Source: Psychrobacter sp. JB385
Lineage (GTDB): Bacteria > Pseudomonadota > Gammaproteobacteria > Pseudomonadales > Moraxellaceae
Direction: 5' to 3'
DNA length: 64,000 bases
NCBI RefSeq assembly: GCF_900163785.1
Contig: NZ_FUKN01000012.1
Span: forward strand, 159,533-223,532
Both the position numbers and the translations under genes were made by a program. Numbering within the stretch: the first letter of the stretch is position 1; every line of letters begins with the position of its first letter. Shown piece by piece: positions 1 to 9,068 of this stretch. Below the pieces are notes generated by a model, which made no database searches, was not told the DNA's origin, and saw only the letters and a program-made list of their open reading frames with translations.

Positions 1-231
1 CAGCATAACCGATCTGTGCGCTTGCAAGTATTAGGTAGTGAGCCCATCAGTCGCGATGACAATCTAAAAGTGTCGGTCACTCATACACCGCCCGTCACTA
101 AGCAGAATTGGAATGACAATCAAGGGATGGTAGCATGGGAGTTTGACTTACCAAGTAAGCAGTCACAAGTGATACGATCGACGTCTCAAATCAGCTACCC
201 TGCCAATAAACTATTGGATGGCAACCCATGA
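1..231 (+). CDS. C-terminal fragment of a DUF4139 (MuiA-like) protein
   Basis: The reading frame is open from the first base, so only the last 76 codons of a gene that starts before the window are visible. The fragment shows the alternating beta-rich pattern that ends DUF4139 proteins: a QVLGSEPISRDDNLKV stretch, a W-E-F-D-L-P segment, and a final SYPANKLLDG close to the family's usual terminal 'YP.d..l.g'. Proteins of this family (mucoidy inhibitor MuiA-like) are usually exported and of unknown biochemistry. Assignment rests on the tail only. No clear terminator follows it before the next gene. Confidence 0.6.
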   Translation, partial: QHNRSVRLQVLGSEPISRDDNLKVSVTHTPPVTKQNWNDNQGMVAWEFDLPSKQSQVIRSTSQISYPANKLLDGNP

Positions 232-321
232 TTGATGTTTTGTTAGCCAATACGCTATAAACAATGTCTTTTATCTTTGTTAAAAAGTGCTCGCACGACA
301 CAATATTATAAAAGGAATACT

Positions 322-1134
322 ATGTGTATCGTCGCCATTGCTTGGCAATTATTTGATAAGCTGCCTGTGGTATTACTCTCTAATCGTGATGAGTTTTTAG
401 AGCGTCCAACACAAGAGTTGCATCAGTGGCCTGATCAACCCATCTATGCTGGACGTGACAGCCAAAGCGGTGGTACGTGGTTAGGGATTCATCAAGCAGG
501 GCATAAGGGCGTGTATCAACAAAATGGACGCTGGGCGGCAATCTTAAATTTTCGCGATGGGGTGCAAGCTGGTCGTGATGAGCGCTCACGTGGCGAGCTT
601 GTGACCGAGTTTTTAACCACTGATATAAGTCCGATGGATTTTGCGCGAAATATCAGACTACAAGATTATGCTGGTTTCAACCTGATTATTGGTGATGCAA
701 CGCAAGCGGTTATTGTCAATAATCGCGGTCATGCGCCCACACCGTTGTATGCAGGATTGCATGTGATATCTAACGGTCAGCCAGAAGACAGTTGGTTCAA
801 AACCGAGCGATTACGAGGCAGGCTACGGCAAGAAGTGTTACCTCTAATCGCTGAGAACAACTCACCTGAATACTGGCAACAGGCTGCGTTTGACGTATTA
901 TCCGATACTGTGCAAGCACCAAAAGAGCAGTTGCCGCATACGGGTGTGGCTGTTGAAGTTGAGCATGTTTTGTCGTCTGTTTATATTAAACCGGTCGCTT
1001 TTGGTAATGGAGCAAAAGACGTACCAACCTATGGCACACGCACGCAAAGTATTATGACACTGACCAAAAACAGTGAGGCAACTACCAAGGTTGCTGCACA
1101 GATAATCAGCCGAGAGTGCATTTACGCTTCATGA
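322..1134 (+). CDS. NRDE/TANGO2 family protein
   Basis: The 270-residue protein begins Met-Cys-Ile-Val, and the ATG at 322 is preceded by an AAAGGA ribosome site; an upstream in-frame start at 277 is less likely because family members begin MCxxxx, with Cys2 the presumed N-terminal residue after processing. The family signature SNRDEF lies near residues 25-30, followed by RPT, AGRD..GGTWLGI and the (W)AAILNFRD segment, all typical of the Ser/Thr-rich T10 / TANGO2 (NRDE) family. The biochemical role in bacteria is not established; eukaryotic relatives are linked to haem and lipid homeostasis. It stands alone, convergent with rppH. Confidence 0.85.
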   Translation: MCIVAIAWQLFDKLPVVLLSNRDEFLERPTQELHQWPDQPIYAGRDSQSGGTWLGIHQAGHKGVYQQNGRWAAILNFRDGVQAGRDERSRGELVTEFLTTDISPMDFARNIRLQDYAGFNLIIGDATQAVIVNNRGHAPTPLYAGLHVISNGQPEDSWFKTERLRGRLRQEVLPLIAENNSPEYWQQAAFDVLSDTVQAPKEQLPHTGVAVEVEHVLSSVYIKPVAFGNGAKDVPTYGTRTQSIMTLTKNSEATTKVAAQIISRECIYAS

Positions 1135-1150
1135 ACTGCGCTCATAAAAA

Positions 1151-1195
1151 ATGTCCACGATTATCGCTAAAATTTCTAGCGATAATCGTGGACAT
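1151..1195 (-). terminator. Perfect 19-bp hairpin, intrinsic terminator of rppH
   Basis: Two 19-base arms (1151-1169 and 1177-1195) are exact reverse complements with a 7-base loop. Read on the minus strand the stem is followed by a run of six T, which makes it a strong intrinsic terminator for rppH. On the plus strand it may also stop the NRDE gene, but the T-tract there is interrupted. Confidence 0.85.
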
Positions 1196-1221
1196 CTATT
1201 ACTACGTTTTTATCAAGCGGC

Positions 1222-1743
1222 TTATTCTACCAATAAATGGTTGTCTTGCTCAGGAATAATCAGCTCTTGTTTTAGGGGCAACTCGCGCACCAACTCTTGC
1301 AAAGCACGACGATATACCCCACGTTTAAAGTGAATCACTTGTCCGAGTGGATACCAGTAACTGACCCATTGCCAATGGTCAAATTCTGGCTTTCCTTCAT
1401 CAAAGCGGATATGTTGTGTATTTGGCTCATCTAAGCGCAGCAAAAACCATTTCTGTTTTTGCCCAATACATAAAGGGTGCTGTCCATGCCGTACGTAACG
1501 TTTTGGCAGCCGATAACGCAACCAGTCTTGCGTCACTGCCAATAAGTCTACATGACGCGGATGTAAGCCGACCTCTTCCCAGAGCTCTCGATACATCGCA
1601 TCCATCGGCGTCTCCCCGCGGTCGATACCACCTTGCGGAAACTGCCAAGCGTTGTGACCAATGCGTTTTGCCCACAGTACTTGCCCTTGTGTATTTGCCA
1701 AGATGATGCCGACATTGGCGCGAAAGCCGTCTGCATCTATCAT
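1222..1743 (-). CDS. rppH: RNA pyrophosphohydrolase RppH
   Basis: This 173-residue Nudix hydrolase removes pyrophosphate from the 5' triphosphate end of mRNAs, opening them to RNase E decay. The N-terminus [15 protein letters not shown] is the standard RppH start, [12 protein letters not shown] leads into the Nudix box, and the box ends REL-WEEVGL, with all Glu ligands present (about residues 37-60). The protein matches the usual length of about 155-175 residues. It is a single gene ended by the hairpin at 1151-1195. Function is assigned from very strong family conservation. Confidence 0.95.
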   Translation of the reverse strand: MIDADGFRANVGIILANTQGQVLWAKRIGHNAWQFPQGGIDRGETPMDAMYRELWEEVGLHPRHVDLLAVTQDWLRYRLPKRYVRHGQHPLCIGQKQKWFLLRLDEPNTQHIRFDEGKPEFDHWQWVSYWYPLGQVIHFKRGVYRRALQELVRELPLKQELIIPEQDNHLLVE

Positions 1744-2388
1744 GACTAACCCTTTCTAATTTGTTTAAGACATAGCCTATTCAGACAAGACATCGTGACA
1801 GCAATCATAATTATTATAGGGTGATTATTATCGACATCCAGTTAGAATAGGATTCATTACCATCATTAAACCAAGAAACAAGCAAAATGTGTAACAGTAT
1901 TTTGCTATAAAATGTTTCACGAGTTTTACTGTTTAAAATCAGATAGTTATAAATGGACTTTTGTAAACTTTTTCAGAAAGTTTTACGTTAAGGACAGGTT
2001 GCTGTTAGAACAAAAAAATGGTGACGACCTTTGGCAAATAGCATTTATAAGAAATGAGCAATAAAAGGAGAGATACGCCACTTGCATTGCGCTGATTTTG
2101 AGGACAATCTGAGACAAGGGTGCTATAAAACCTCATATTGGCTTATGCTACACTAGGACAGATTTCTATTAGAACCATTATAGCTAGGAGAATATTAATA
2201 GCTAAATGGCTAAGAAATGATCAGAAAATAATTCAGTTGATTGATATTGCCTGTGAGAATTTTTTCAATTGGCTCATATTTATTACATGTGATTATGAAA
2301 ATCAACATTAAGGCACGTTTTAACAAGCTAGATCGTTTTTAAAAATAAAAAACAGATAATTTATCAACTACTATAAGGATTACTCAAA
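1744..2388. other. 645-bp AT-rich intergenic region without a gene
   Basis: The region lies between the divergent rppH and OsmC genes. No reading frame of useful length with a ribosome site, no tRNA-like cloverleaf and no strong hairpin followed by T was seen. It must hold the promoters of both flanking genes, but I cannot pick a convincing -35/-10 pair. Its length is larger than usual for this window, so a small RNA or a decayed gene is possible. Confidence 0.4.
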
Positions 2389-2802
2389 ATGTCAGAATTA
2401 AAAGCAAGTGTTGCATGGCAAGACAATAAAGCATTCATGGGCGTGTCACCATCAGGGCACAATGTACAAATGGATGGCGGTAAAGAAAAGGGTGCCAGCC
2501 CAATGGAGCTGATTTTGTTAGGGCTTGGTGGTTGTGCCAGTTACGATGTGGTATCGATCTTACAAAAATCTCGCCAAGAAGTGCAGGATGTGCGCTGCGA
2601 GCTGACGGCACAGCGCGCTGAGACCGTACCAGCGGTGTATACGGATATTCATCTGCACTTTATCGTGATTGGTAAAGATATCAAAGACAAGCAAGTGGAA
2701 AAAGCGGTAAATCTGTCAGCAGAAAAGTACTGCTCAGCCAGTCGTATGCTCGCGCAAGGTGGCGTAAATATTACCCATGATTTTGAAATTGTTGCAGGGT
2801 AG
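2389..2802 (+). CDS. OsmC family peroxiredoxin-like protein
   Basis: The 137-residue protein shows the OsmC/Ohr fold signature: an N-terminal beta segment with a Gly-rich hairpin, then SPMELILLGLGGCASYDVVSIL containing the first redox Cys (Cys49), and a second Cys (Cys115) in the helix AEKYCSASRM. Family members reduce organic hydroperoxides using these cysteines; the SPMEL..GLGGC form is that of the YhfA-like branch, whose substrate is not well known. A TAAGGAT ribosome site precedes the ATG. Only 14 bases separate it from the MAPEG gene, so the two are probably co-transcribed. Confidence 0.88.
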   Translation: MSELKASVAWQDNKAFMGVSPSGHNVQMDGGKEKGASPMELILLGLGGCASYDVVSILQKSRQEVQDVRCELTAQRAETVPAVYTDIHLHFIVIGKDIKDKQVEKAVNLSAEKYCSASRMLAQGGVNITHDFEIVAG

Positions 2803-2816
2803 GGGCAAAGACGCTA

Positions 2817-3242
2817 ATGAATGCACTCTTTGGAATGGTCTCTGATACAGCCGCATCCGCCATTTGGGCGATGGTGGTAGCAAGCTTACTGCCATTACTA
2901 ATGGCCATATCAGCCAAGGTGTTTGGTGGTTTTCATTTGGCTGATAACGCGCATCCGCGTGATTTTTTGCAACAGACAACAGGTGTGGCTGCCCGTGCAA
3001 ATGCGGCACAGCAAAACAGTTATGAGACATTGCCAGTATTTTTGGCTGCCGTCTTGGTGGCGATGCTGTTCTTTGTACCGCAATTGATTATCAACACATT
3101 GGCTTGGTTATATGTGCTGATTCGGGTTGGTTATTGCGTAGCTTATATCACCAATTTGGCAACGTTTCGCTCCATACTTTGGGTGCTGTCTATTGCTTGT
3201 TGTTTGATGCTGTTTTATTTAGCGATTCGTATCAGCACTTAA
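2817..3242 (+). CDS. MAPEG family membrane protein
   Basis: A 141-residue integral membrane protein with four predicted hydrophobic segments (about residues 10-33, 62-85, 88-105 and 118-138). The polar stretch between the first two contains RANAAQQNSYETLPVFLAAVL, the conserved N..E..P block of MAPEG proteins (eicosanoid and glutathione metabolism), which in characterised members bind glutathione. The start overlaps the tail of the OsmC operon, with GGGGCAAAG straddling the OsmC stop as ribosome site. Pairing with an OsmC peroxidase suggests a role in detoxifying lipid peroxides or electrophiles (inference). Confidence 0.85.
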   Translation: MNALFGMVSDTAASAIWAMVVASLLPLLMAISAKVFGGFHLADNAHPRDFLQQTTGVAARANAAQQNSYETLPVFLAAVLVAMLFFVPQLIINTLAWLYVLIRVGYCVAYITNLATFRSILWVLSIACCLMLFYLAIRIST

Positions 3243-3287
3243 CTTAACGGCTGTGATCGCCGTCATTTATTCAAAAGAGACAGTTGG

Positions 3288-4322
3288 TTATTGTCGAACA
3301 CTGGCTTGCAGTGCGTCAATAATCACTGTCTTATTTTTTTCTCGCTTGATCTCTTCCCACAGGGTGTGGGCCTCACTAAATCCTTTGGTAAGCATGCCTA
3401 GCCATTGCTTATAACGACCGACCAAGACGATATCGTTCTTTGCTGCCCCTTCCAAAAATTTAATCTGATGCGCAATCAAATCTTGCCATAACAATGTAGA
3501 TGTATTTTCTAGGCTGTCAGCATTGTTTTCAGTGTGGTTATCGACTTGTGCAACCAAATCAGGACGTGTGACCGCGCCGCGACCTAGCATGAGGTGTTTG
3601 GTTGCTGCTTGCTGCATACAGTTTTGTGCTTGCTCTACATTCCAAATTTCACCATTGGCAATTACAGGAATATCGAGCGCGTTAAAGCTTTGAATTTTAT
3701 CCCAATAAGCAGGCGGTTTATAGCCTTGGGTTTTGGTGCGGGCATGAATGGTGAGCCAGTCCGCACCGCTTGACGCAATCGCACCGCGAATATCATCCAT
3801 GCGACTGGTATCGGTATACCCCAAACGAATCTTGGCAGATACGGGAATATGGTCAGGCACTGCCCCGCGCACCGCACTGATAATTTGATACATGGTTTCA
3901 GGCTCATCAAGCAAGACAGAGCCGCCGCGGTGGCTATTCACCGTTTTGGCAGGACAACCAAAATTGATATCAATCGCAGGTGCGCCAAGCTCGGCAGCAT
4001 AAGCGGCGTTTTCTGCCATAAGCTGCGCATCACTGCCCAATAGCTGTACTTGAATGGGCGTGCCAGATGATGTCTTGGCATCATGACGCAGCTCAGGCAC
4101 GTACTTATAAAAGACATGCGCAGGCAAGACATGCTGCGTAATGCGAATAAACTCGCTGACCGACCAATCATAAGGACGACCCAAATCCGTCGCAATTTGC
4201 GTTAAGATTTGGCGCATTAGTGGGTCAGTCAAGCCTTCCATCGGGGCGAGGAGGCGGACGGGAGCTGCAAATAACTGGCTTATTGTGTTTCGACGTTCTT
4301 GGAGCTGCTGACAATTATTCAT
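3288..4322 (-). CDS. dusC: tRNA-dihydrouridine(16) synthase DusC
   Basis: The 344-residue FMN-dependent reductase makes dihydrouridine in the D-loop of tRNAs. The TIM-barrel start LLAPMEGLTDPLMR, the SEFIRIT motif, the block INFGCPAKTVNSHRGG with catalytic Cys123, SAKIRLGYTD, IPVIANGEIW and MLGRGA are all present in order. The sequence SGTPIQVQLLG and the overall order fit the DusC subgroup better than DusA or DusB. The start lies about 20 residues upstream of the barrel, slightly longer than Escherichia coli DusC. It is convergent with the MAPEG gene; a short 5-bp hairpin at 3246-3262 lies between them. Confidence 0.9.
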   Translation of the reverse strand: MNNCQQLQERRNTISQLFAAPVRLLAPMEGLTDPLMRQILTQIATDLGRPYDWSVSEFIRITQHVLPAHVFYKYVPELRHDAKTSSGTPIQVQLLGSDAQLMAENAAYAAELGAPAIDINFGCPAKTVNSHRGGSVLLDEPETMYQIISAVRGAVPDHIPVSAKIRLGYTDTSRMDDIRGAIASSGADWLTIHARTKTQGYKPPAYWDKIQSFNALDIPVIANGEIWNVEQAQNCMQQAATKHLMLGRGAVTRPDLVAQVDNHTENNADSLENTSTLLWQDLIAHQIKFLEGAAKNDIVLVGRYKQWLGMLTKGFSEAHTLWEEIKREKNKTVIIDALQASVRQ

Positions 4323-4398
4323 GCTGGTTATTCACTGCTAAAAGGTCGTTGTAAATAGAGATAGACTAGGGACTGAAATTGGCAAACATGAAAAGTGA

Positions 4399-5898
4399 CT
4401 AAGTATTACCAAAAATTACTTTTTTGCCTGTCTGCAAGCCAGATATTAAGTCTTTAATATGATGAATATCCAAATTACTCTGGGCGCGTGTGCAGGCGAC
4501 ATAAAGCAGGCGCAATTCCTCTGGGCTTATTTTGACCGCATTGGTGGTCACATCATAGTAAAAATCATCATCTAGTTGTACTTTGCCCCATTCCAGCCCT
4601 TTGGCTTTATGGGCTGTTGAGATGACATAATCCGCATTTTCGATACTGGTAAGACTGTTGACCGCTTGGCTGAGCACATTGGTACCATGATCGTCGACCA
4701 GTTTAACCAATGTCTTCAGGTCACTGCCTTCATTGGTTTCAGAGTATTCTTGGACATCGCCCCAATTATAAAAATACGCCAGCTCAGGGACACCATAAGC
4801 CGATTTGCCATTCTTTAAGTTTTCTGCTGCTTGACAGAATTTGAGCATACGATCGGTGTCCGCTTGTAGTGCTACTCGATGACCTAACTTTAGGCCTGTC
4901 AATAATTGCGCCATGGCGGCCGCGTTGGTACGGCATAAAATAGCATCTTTTTTACTATGTACCATACCTTTGTCAGTTGAGGACTGTTTGTTTGGATTGC
5001 CCTTTAGCGGTACGTCTTCTTGTAGGGCTTTTAGTAAGGTATTGGCCACTTCTGCGATGGGCTCACCAAAGCGAAACGACTGCGTTAATAAGGTCTGCGG
5101 TAGTGGCAGTTTTTTCATGGCATTGACTGCACCGCGCCATTCATAAATCTGCTGATGCGCGTCACCCACATAGATAACCTGCCTTGACTGCTGAGTCAAG
5201 ATACCCATCATCAAGGGATCCGCATCTTGCGCTTCGTCAAACAAAATAAAGTCCGCAGGAATGCTGGGTTTAGATAGCGCCCATAGTTTGAGATAAATAT
5301 CATGGCCAATACCCGCAGGGTGACGTGCATCAATCGACTGTAGCCAACGCTGTTCAACGGCAGGGTAGAGCATTTCGCGCAGTTGCTCGGCGTCTGAATC
5401 ATCGAGCCAGCTGGGAAACAATATATGCCTTGGCGCAGGATAGCTGGCATGGGTACTACAGAAATTGCTGACCGCGTCGCTAACGAATCGAGACAATCGC
5501 GCTGGCGTGAGCGTGATGTATTTATTAACGCCATCCATTTGCCGACGGACTTGTACAGGCTGCAATCCCAAATCATCACCGAGTCGCTTGGGTGAAAAGC
5601 GCGGCAAAGACAGCTTGGCAGTAATATCACGAGCGACATGACGGTAGGCCAGTGAGTGAAAAGTACGGCACTCGACGTGAGGCGGAAATTTGGAACGAGC
5701 GTCATTGGCAATCGCTTTGTTGAAAGCCAGATACAGTCCGCGACCCCGCAAGCGCTCACCAATCAATTTTAGTGTCGTTGTCTTACCAGCGCCTGCATAC
5801 GCCACCACTTTAAAAGACTTGTGATCCATCGCCATATTCAGCGCGCTTAGCTGCTCATCAGTGGGGTCGCTCATATAAGCTGGCATTGATGCGGACAT
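4399..5898 (-). CDS. UvrD-family (FBH1-like) superfamily 1 DNA helicase
   Basis: I take the ATG at 5898 because an AGGTAG ribosome site lies upstream; this gives 499 residues. The SF1 motifs appear in order: Walker A AYAGAGKTTTL near residues 34-44, LAFNKAIA, TFHSLAYR (motif Ia), LFDEAQDADP (Walker B), GDAHQQIYEWRGAVNAM (motif III), LTQSFRFG (motif IV), STAHKAKGLEW (motif V) and YVACTRAQ (motif VI). The HQQIY.WRGAVNA and QSFRFG wording is closer to FBH1, the eukaryotic anti-recombinase helicase, than to Rep, UvrD or PcrA, and the large 1B/2B insertions are short. The role is probably processing of recombination or fork intermediates (inference). Confidence 0.85.
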   Translation of the reverse strand: MSASMPAYMSDPTDEQLSALNMAMDHKSFKVVAYAGAGKTTTLKLIGERLRGRGLYLAFNKAIANDARSKFPPHVECRTFHSLAYRHVARDITAKLSLPRFSPKRLGDDLGLQPVQVRRQMDGVNKYITLTPARLSRFVSDAVSNFCSTHASYPAPRHILFPSWLDDSDAEQLREMLYPAVEQRWLQSIDARHPAGIGHDIYLKLWALSKPSIPADFILFDEAQDADPLMMGILTQQSRQVIYVGDAHQQIYEWRGAVNAMKKLPLPQTLLTQSFRFGEPIAEVANTLLKALQEDVPLKGNPNKQSSTDKGMVHSKKDAILCRTNAAAMAQLLTGLKLGHRVALQADTDRMLKFCQAAENLKNGKSAYGVPELAYFYNWGDVQEYSETNEGSDLKTLVKLVDDHGTNVLSQAVNSLTSIENADYVISTAHKAKGLEWGKVQLDDDFYYDVTTNAVKISPEELRLLYVACTRAQSNLDIHHIKDLISGLQTGKKVIFGNT

Positions 5899-6105
5899 AA
5901 TAAAGCTACCTAAAATGCAAAAAGTGATTAAAAACAAGGACGGTAAAAAAAGCCACTGAATAGACAATGGCTGATAGATTGTGATGATGCGCAATCGTGA
6001 TAATAAGCATTAAGCTTATTGATGGGATAAGAAGAATTAAACAATCAAAATCGTATTCTATATATTGACTAGACTCACATCGAGCCAAGTGAAGACGTAA
6101 TTATT

Positions 6106-6993
6106 TTACTCTTTATTGGTGGTAGATAAAACAGGCGTCTGCTCTTCTTTAATTAAAACTTTGGCCAATAACAAACCAAGTTCAAATAACAACCACATAG
6201 GGATCGCGAGCATCAGCATAGACACCCCATCAGGTGGCGTCACAACAGCAGCCACCGCAAAGCAGCCCACGATAATATAACGACGTTTGTCTTCTAGGCT
6301 ATGAATGGAGACAATGCCCGTCAATATCAAGAGCAAAGTGACGACTGGAATCTCAAACGTTAACCCAAATACCATAAATAGTTTTAGGGCGAAGCTCAGA
6401 TAACTGTCAATATCTGTCATCGGTAGAACGTTTTGCGGGGCAAACATAATAAAGAATTTCAGCACGCCTTTGAGCACAATAAAATAAGAAAACGCCACGC
6501 CAGCATAAAATAAAAGTATAGAGGAGAGTAATACTGGAATCGCAATTTTCTTTTCTTTTTTATATAAACCGGGCGCGACGAATGACCAAATTTGATACAA
6601 GATATAAGGCATTGCCAAAAATGCTGCCACAAATACCGTCAGACGTATGGGTGCCATAAAGTTGGAGGTGATATCGGTTGCAATCATGGTGGAATTAGCA
6701 GGGAGCTGAGCCACTAGAGGGTCTGATAACAAGTTATACAGCTCACGCGAAAACCCAGCTAGTGCCAAAAAGATGACCAGTACCGCCACACAGATTTTGA
6801 TCAGGTGTCGACGCAGCTCAATCAAATGCTCAGTGATCGGCATGTCGCCCAATGTACTTAATACATCGGTAGGCGACTCTTCATAGGCACTATCTGTCGG
6901 GGTATCGACGCCTAAATCCGCGTTGTCCGCCCCAGCAATGTCCGAATCCATGATTTTTTCTTGACGGCTTTTTTTACGTTTAAACAATCCCAT
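6106..6993 (-). CDS. tatC: Sec-independent protein translocase subunit TatC
   Basis: TatC is the polytopic receptor for twin-arginine signal peptides. The ATG at 6993 shares one base with the tatB stop (TGATG), a sign of translational coupling. After a hydrophilic N-terminal tail of about 50 residues the protein carries the conserved MPITEHLIELRRHL start, six hydrophobic segments, the FMAPI..T..VA.F..MPYILYQIW.FVAPGLYKKEK block and the late VTPPDG..ML loop. At 295 residues it is longer than the usual 250 because of the acidic N-terminal tail. It is the last gene of tatABC. Confidence 0.96.
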   Translation of the reverse strand: MGLFKRKKSRQEKIMDSDIAGADNADLGVDTPTDSAYEESPTDVLSTLGDMPITEHLIELRRHLIKICVAVLVIFLALAGFSRELYNLLSDPLVAQLPANSTMIATDITSNFMAPIRLTVFVAAFLAMPYILYQIWSFVAPGLYKKEKKIAIPVLLSSILLFYAGVAFSYFIVLKGVLKFFIMFAPQNVLPMTDIDSYLSFALKLFMVFGLTFEIPVVTLLLILTGIVSIHSLEDKRRYIIVGCFAVAAVVTPPDGVSMLMLAIPMWLLFELGLLLAKVLIKEEQTPVLSTTNKE

Positions 6994-7601
6994 CAATCAG
7001 CCTCCTGTTTTTTGATGAAGGCTGGTTGCGCTAATGAAGGATCTGGGTGAGCGTTTAATAAAACGTCCGCTTTGTAATTCGGTAAATAGGGCGGCATGGG
7101 GAGACGGCGCGCTTTATCATAGGCACCCAGACGAAACCACATGTTCTCCCACGGTTTGGTTATAATAGGCTGTAGGGATTGATGTGTCTGAGCAGTGGTG
7201 GCGGTGTCCGAAACATCTTCTGTGCTTTGTACGGCTATATTCTCATGCTCAGTCTTATCGCTTTGACTATTGTCAATGACGTCAGTTGTAGTCTGGGAGG
7301 TTTTTAGGTGCTGATTGTGAGAATGGGCAAACTCTTGCATATTGCCGCGCATCTCCGCCATTTCACGCCGCATGTCGGCCTCAGTTTGGCGAATTTTAGC
7401 AAGCTCTTTTTGCATTTGTTGCCGCGTTTCAGCCAAGTCCAGCTCCGCTTCTATTTCAGACTGTAAGGTAGCGACCGTTCGACGTATTTTGGCGTACCAT
7501 TGACCAGCCGTCCGCGCTGCCTGAGGCAGTTTTTCTGGACCCAAGACGATGAGGGCGATAACACCAAAGAGAAGTAATTCAGAAAACCCAATATCAAACA
7601 T
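6993..7601 (-). CDS. tatB: Sec-independent protein translocase subunit TatB
   Basis: The 202-residue protein starts with MFDIGFSELLLFGVIALIVLG, the short N-terminal membrane helix of TatB, followed by PEKLP and a long amphipathic and charged helix (about residues 30-95, many E/Q/R). Tat-pathway TatB binds folded precursors together with TatC. The C-terminal part contains a Thr/Ser/Gln-rich linker and ends with a segment rich in W, P and Y (about residues 155-200) not seen in E. coli TatB. It lies 50 bp after tatA and overlaps tatC. Confidence 0.94.
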   Translation of the reverse strand: MFDIGFSELLLFGVIALIVLGPEKLPQAARTAGQWYAKIRRTVATLQSEIEAELDLAETRQQMQKELAKIRQTEADMRREMAEMRGNMQEFAHSHNQHLKTSQTTTDVIDNSQSDKTEHENIAVQSTEDVSDTATTAQTHQSLQPIITKPWENMWFRLGAYDKARRLPMPPYLPNYKADVLLNAHPDPSLAQPAFIKKQEAD

Positions 7602-7651
7602 AATGGTTGAATATCACTATTTTAATTGAGACAGGCTAGATACGATAAATA

Positions 7652-7924
7652 CTATACATTGTGCTTATCATCAACAGGAGTAGAGTGGGTGCTACCAGTA
7701 TCAACCTTGCTACTTGCTGTGCGCTCGCTGGTATGAGCATTGCCATCATGATCCAGTACCACCTGTTTTTTAGCGTGCTCTGTGTTCTCGTCTTTAACAG
7801 CTTCCTTAAAACCTTTGACTGCACCACCCAAATCTTTACCTGCATTTTTAAGTTTTGCAGTGCCAAACACGACCACCACCACAACCAACAATATCAGCCA
7901 ATGTGTAATAGAAAAACTGCCCAT
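7652..7924 (-). CDS. tatA: Sec-independent protein translocase subunit TatA
   Basis: A 90-residue TatA: N-terminal membrane helix (residues 4-21), the hinge FGTAKL, then the amphipathic helix [18 protein letters not shown]. TatA oligomers form the passage for folded proteins. The polar C-tail ends with the stretch [14 protein letters not shown], which resembles a peptide in the linker of the neighbouring hisIE gene. It is the first gene of the tatABC operon; a minus-strand TATAAT lies near 8033-8038 without a convincing -35. Confidence 0.95.
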   Translation of the reverse strand: MGSFSITHWLILLVVVVVVFGTAKLKNAGKDLGGAVKGFKEAVKDENTEHAKKQVVLDHDGNAHTSERTASSKVDTGSTHSTPVDDKHNV

Positions 7925-8112
7925 AATGGTATCCTCTTGACTTGGTTTTCAGTCTGTATCATAGGTGCTTTGAGTAGGTAGGAGATGGATATCTACTTAC
8001 AGCACCCAATATAATATGAAGTAAAAAACGATATTATAACCTGCACTTATGACAAATAGGTGAAACCAAACACAATCCCCGCAGGTAGGTGATTATTTTG
8101 TTATTAGACCGA

Positions 8113-8952
8113 TTATCGCGCCGCTTTTTCATCAATGCCTGAGAGACCAAAGCGTCGACCCAGCTCATTTAGTACCGCATCCGATTCTATGTCGAACCAT
8201 GCCAGCCCAACTAAGGTGTGAAACCAGACATCTGCCACTTCATAAATAAGCTCATGACGGGCCTCATCGTATTGCGCTTTGTCTTTATTTTCATCACAGT
8301 GGGCAAAATCTTTGGCAGCGATGATGCTCTCTACGCTTTCTTCGCCTACTTTTTCTAAGATTTTATTTAAGCCTTTGGCATATAAGCTCGCCACATAAGA
8401 ACTATCGGCATCGGCTTGTTTTCGTTCTGCCAATACGTGATCCAGTTGTTGCAAGATAGAGCGCTTATCCACTGGCGTAGAGTGAGAGTCGGTATCAATA
8501 TGAGTGCTCAAGTTGGTGTCTTGAACAGCCTTGCCGTCTGATGTCTTTGAATGATAAATATCAGAAGGATCCTTTAAAACTTTATCCACGGTTTGCCATT
8601 CTGGGGTCTGACCAGATAGATCCAGACGTCGATAGAAACAAGACTCTCGTCCGGTATGACAAGCAATACCGCCCGCTTGAGTGACACTCAGTACAATAAC
8701 ATCGGCATCGCAGTCCAAGCGGATATCATGGACGGTTTGAGTATGCCCTGAGGATTCTCCTTTATGCCATAACTTGGCACGTGAGCGCGAAAAATAAACA
8801 GCCGTTTGAGTTTGTGCAGTCAGCTGTAGCGCTTCTGCATTCATCCAAGCCATCATCAAAATACGGCCAGATTTGTGATCTTGAGCAATGGCAGGAATCA
8901 ATCCATCAGCGTTAAAATTTATGGCAGCTAGCCAAGCAGGTAAAGTCATCAT
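8113..8952 (-). CDS. hisIE: Bifunctional phosphoribosyl-AMP cyclohydrolase / phosphoribosyl-ATP pyrophosphohydrolase HisIE
   Basis: The 279-residue fusion catalyses the second and third steps of histidine synthesis. The N-terminal HisI half shows [24 protein letters not shown], the metal-binding DCDADV and CHTGRESCF motifs (to about residue 110). The C-terminal HisE half starts near LDHVLAERK (about 168) and carries [17 protein letters not shown] and [14 protein letters not shown] 55-residue polar linker rich in Asp, Ser, Thr and His connects them and is longer than usual. The gene is separated by 188 bp from tatA, so it may have its own transcription unit; a GGATG ribosome site precedes the start. 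Confidence 0.94.
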   Translation of the reverse strand: MMTLPAWLAAINFNADGLIPAIAQDHKSGRILMMAWMNAEALQLTAQTQTAVYFSRSRAKLWHKGESSGHTQTVHDIRLDCDADVIVLSVTQAGGIACHTGRESCFYRRLDLSGQTPEWQTVDKVLKDPSDIYHSKTSDGKAVQDTNLSTHIDTDSHSTPVDKRSILQQLDHVLAERKQADADSSYVASLYAKGLNKILEKVGEESVESIIAAKDFAHCDENKDKAQYDEARHELIYEVADVWFHTLVGLAWFDIESDAVLNELGRRFGLSGIDEKAAR

Positions 8953-9068
8953 TCATCCATTTATTAAGGGTATTGTTATCTGGTTACTTTGTTTGTGTTT
9001 TAGACAAAAAGCCATTTATACAAAAATATGGTTCGTTTGATAAATACTGTTTGTTGGACCAAACAGCA

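Noticed and set aside
1744..2388. Riboswitch or small RNA in the long gap before OsmC
   Set aside because: No conserved riboswitch core and no hairpin plus T-run could be found by eye.
3246..3262. Terminator between MAPEG gene and dusC
   Set aside because: The stem has only five pairs (ACGGC/GCCGT) and the T-run is weak; too uncertain to list as a terminator.
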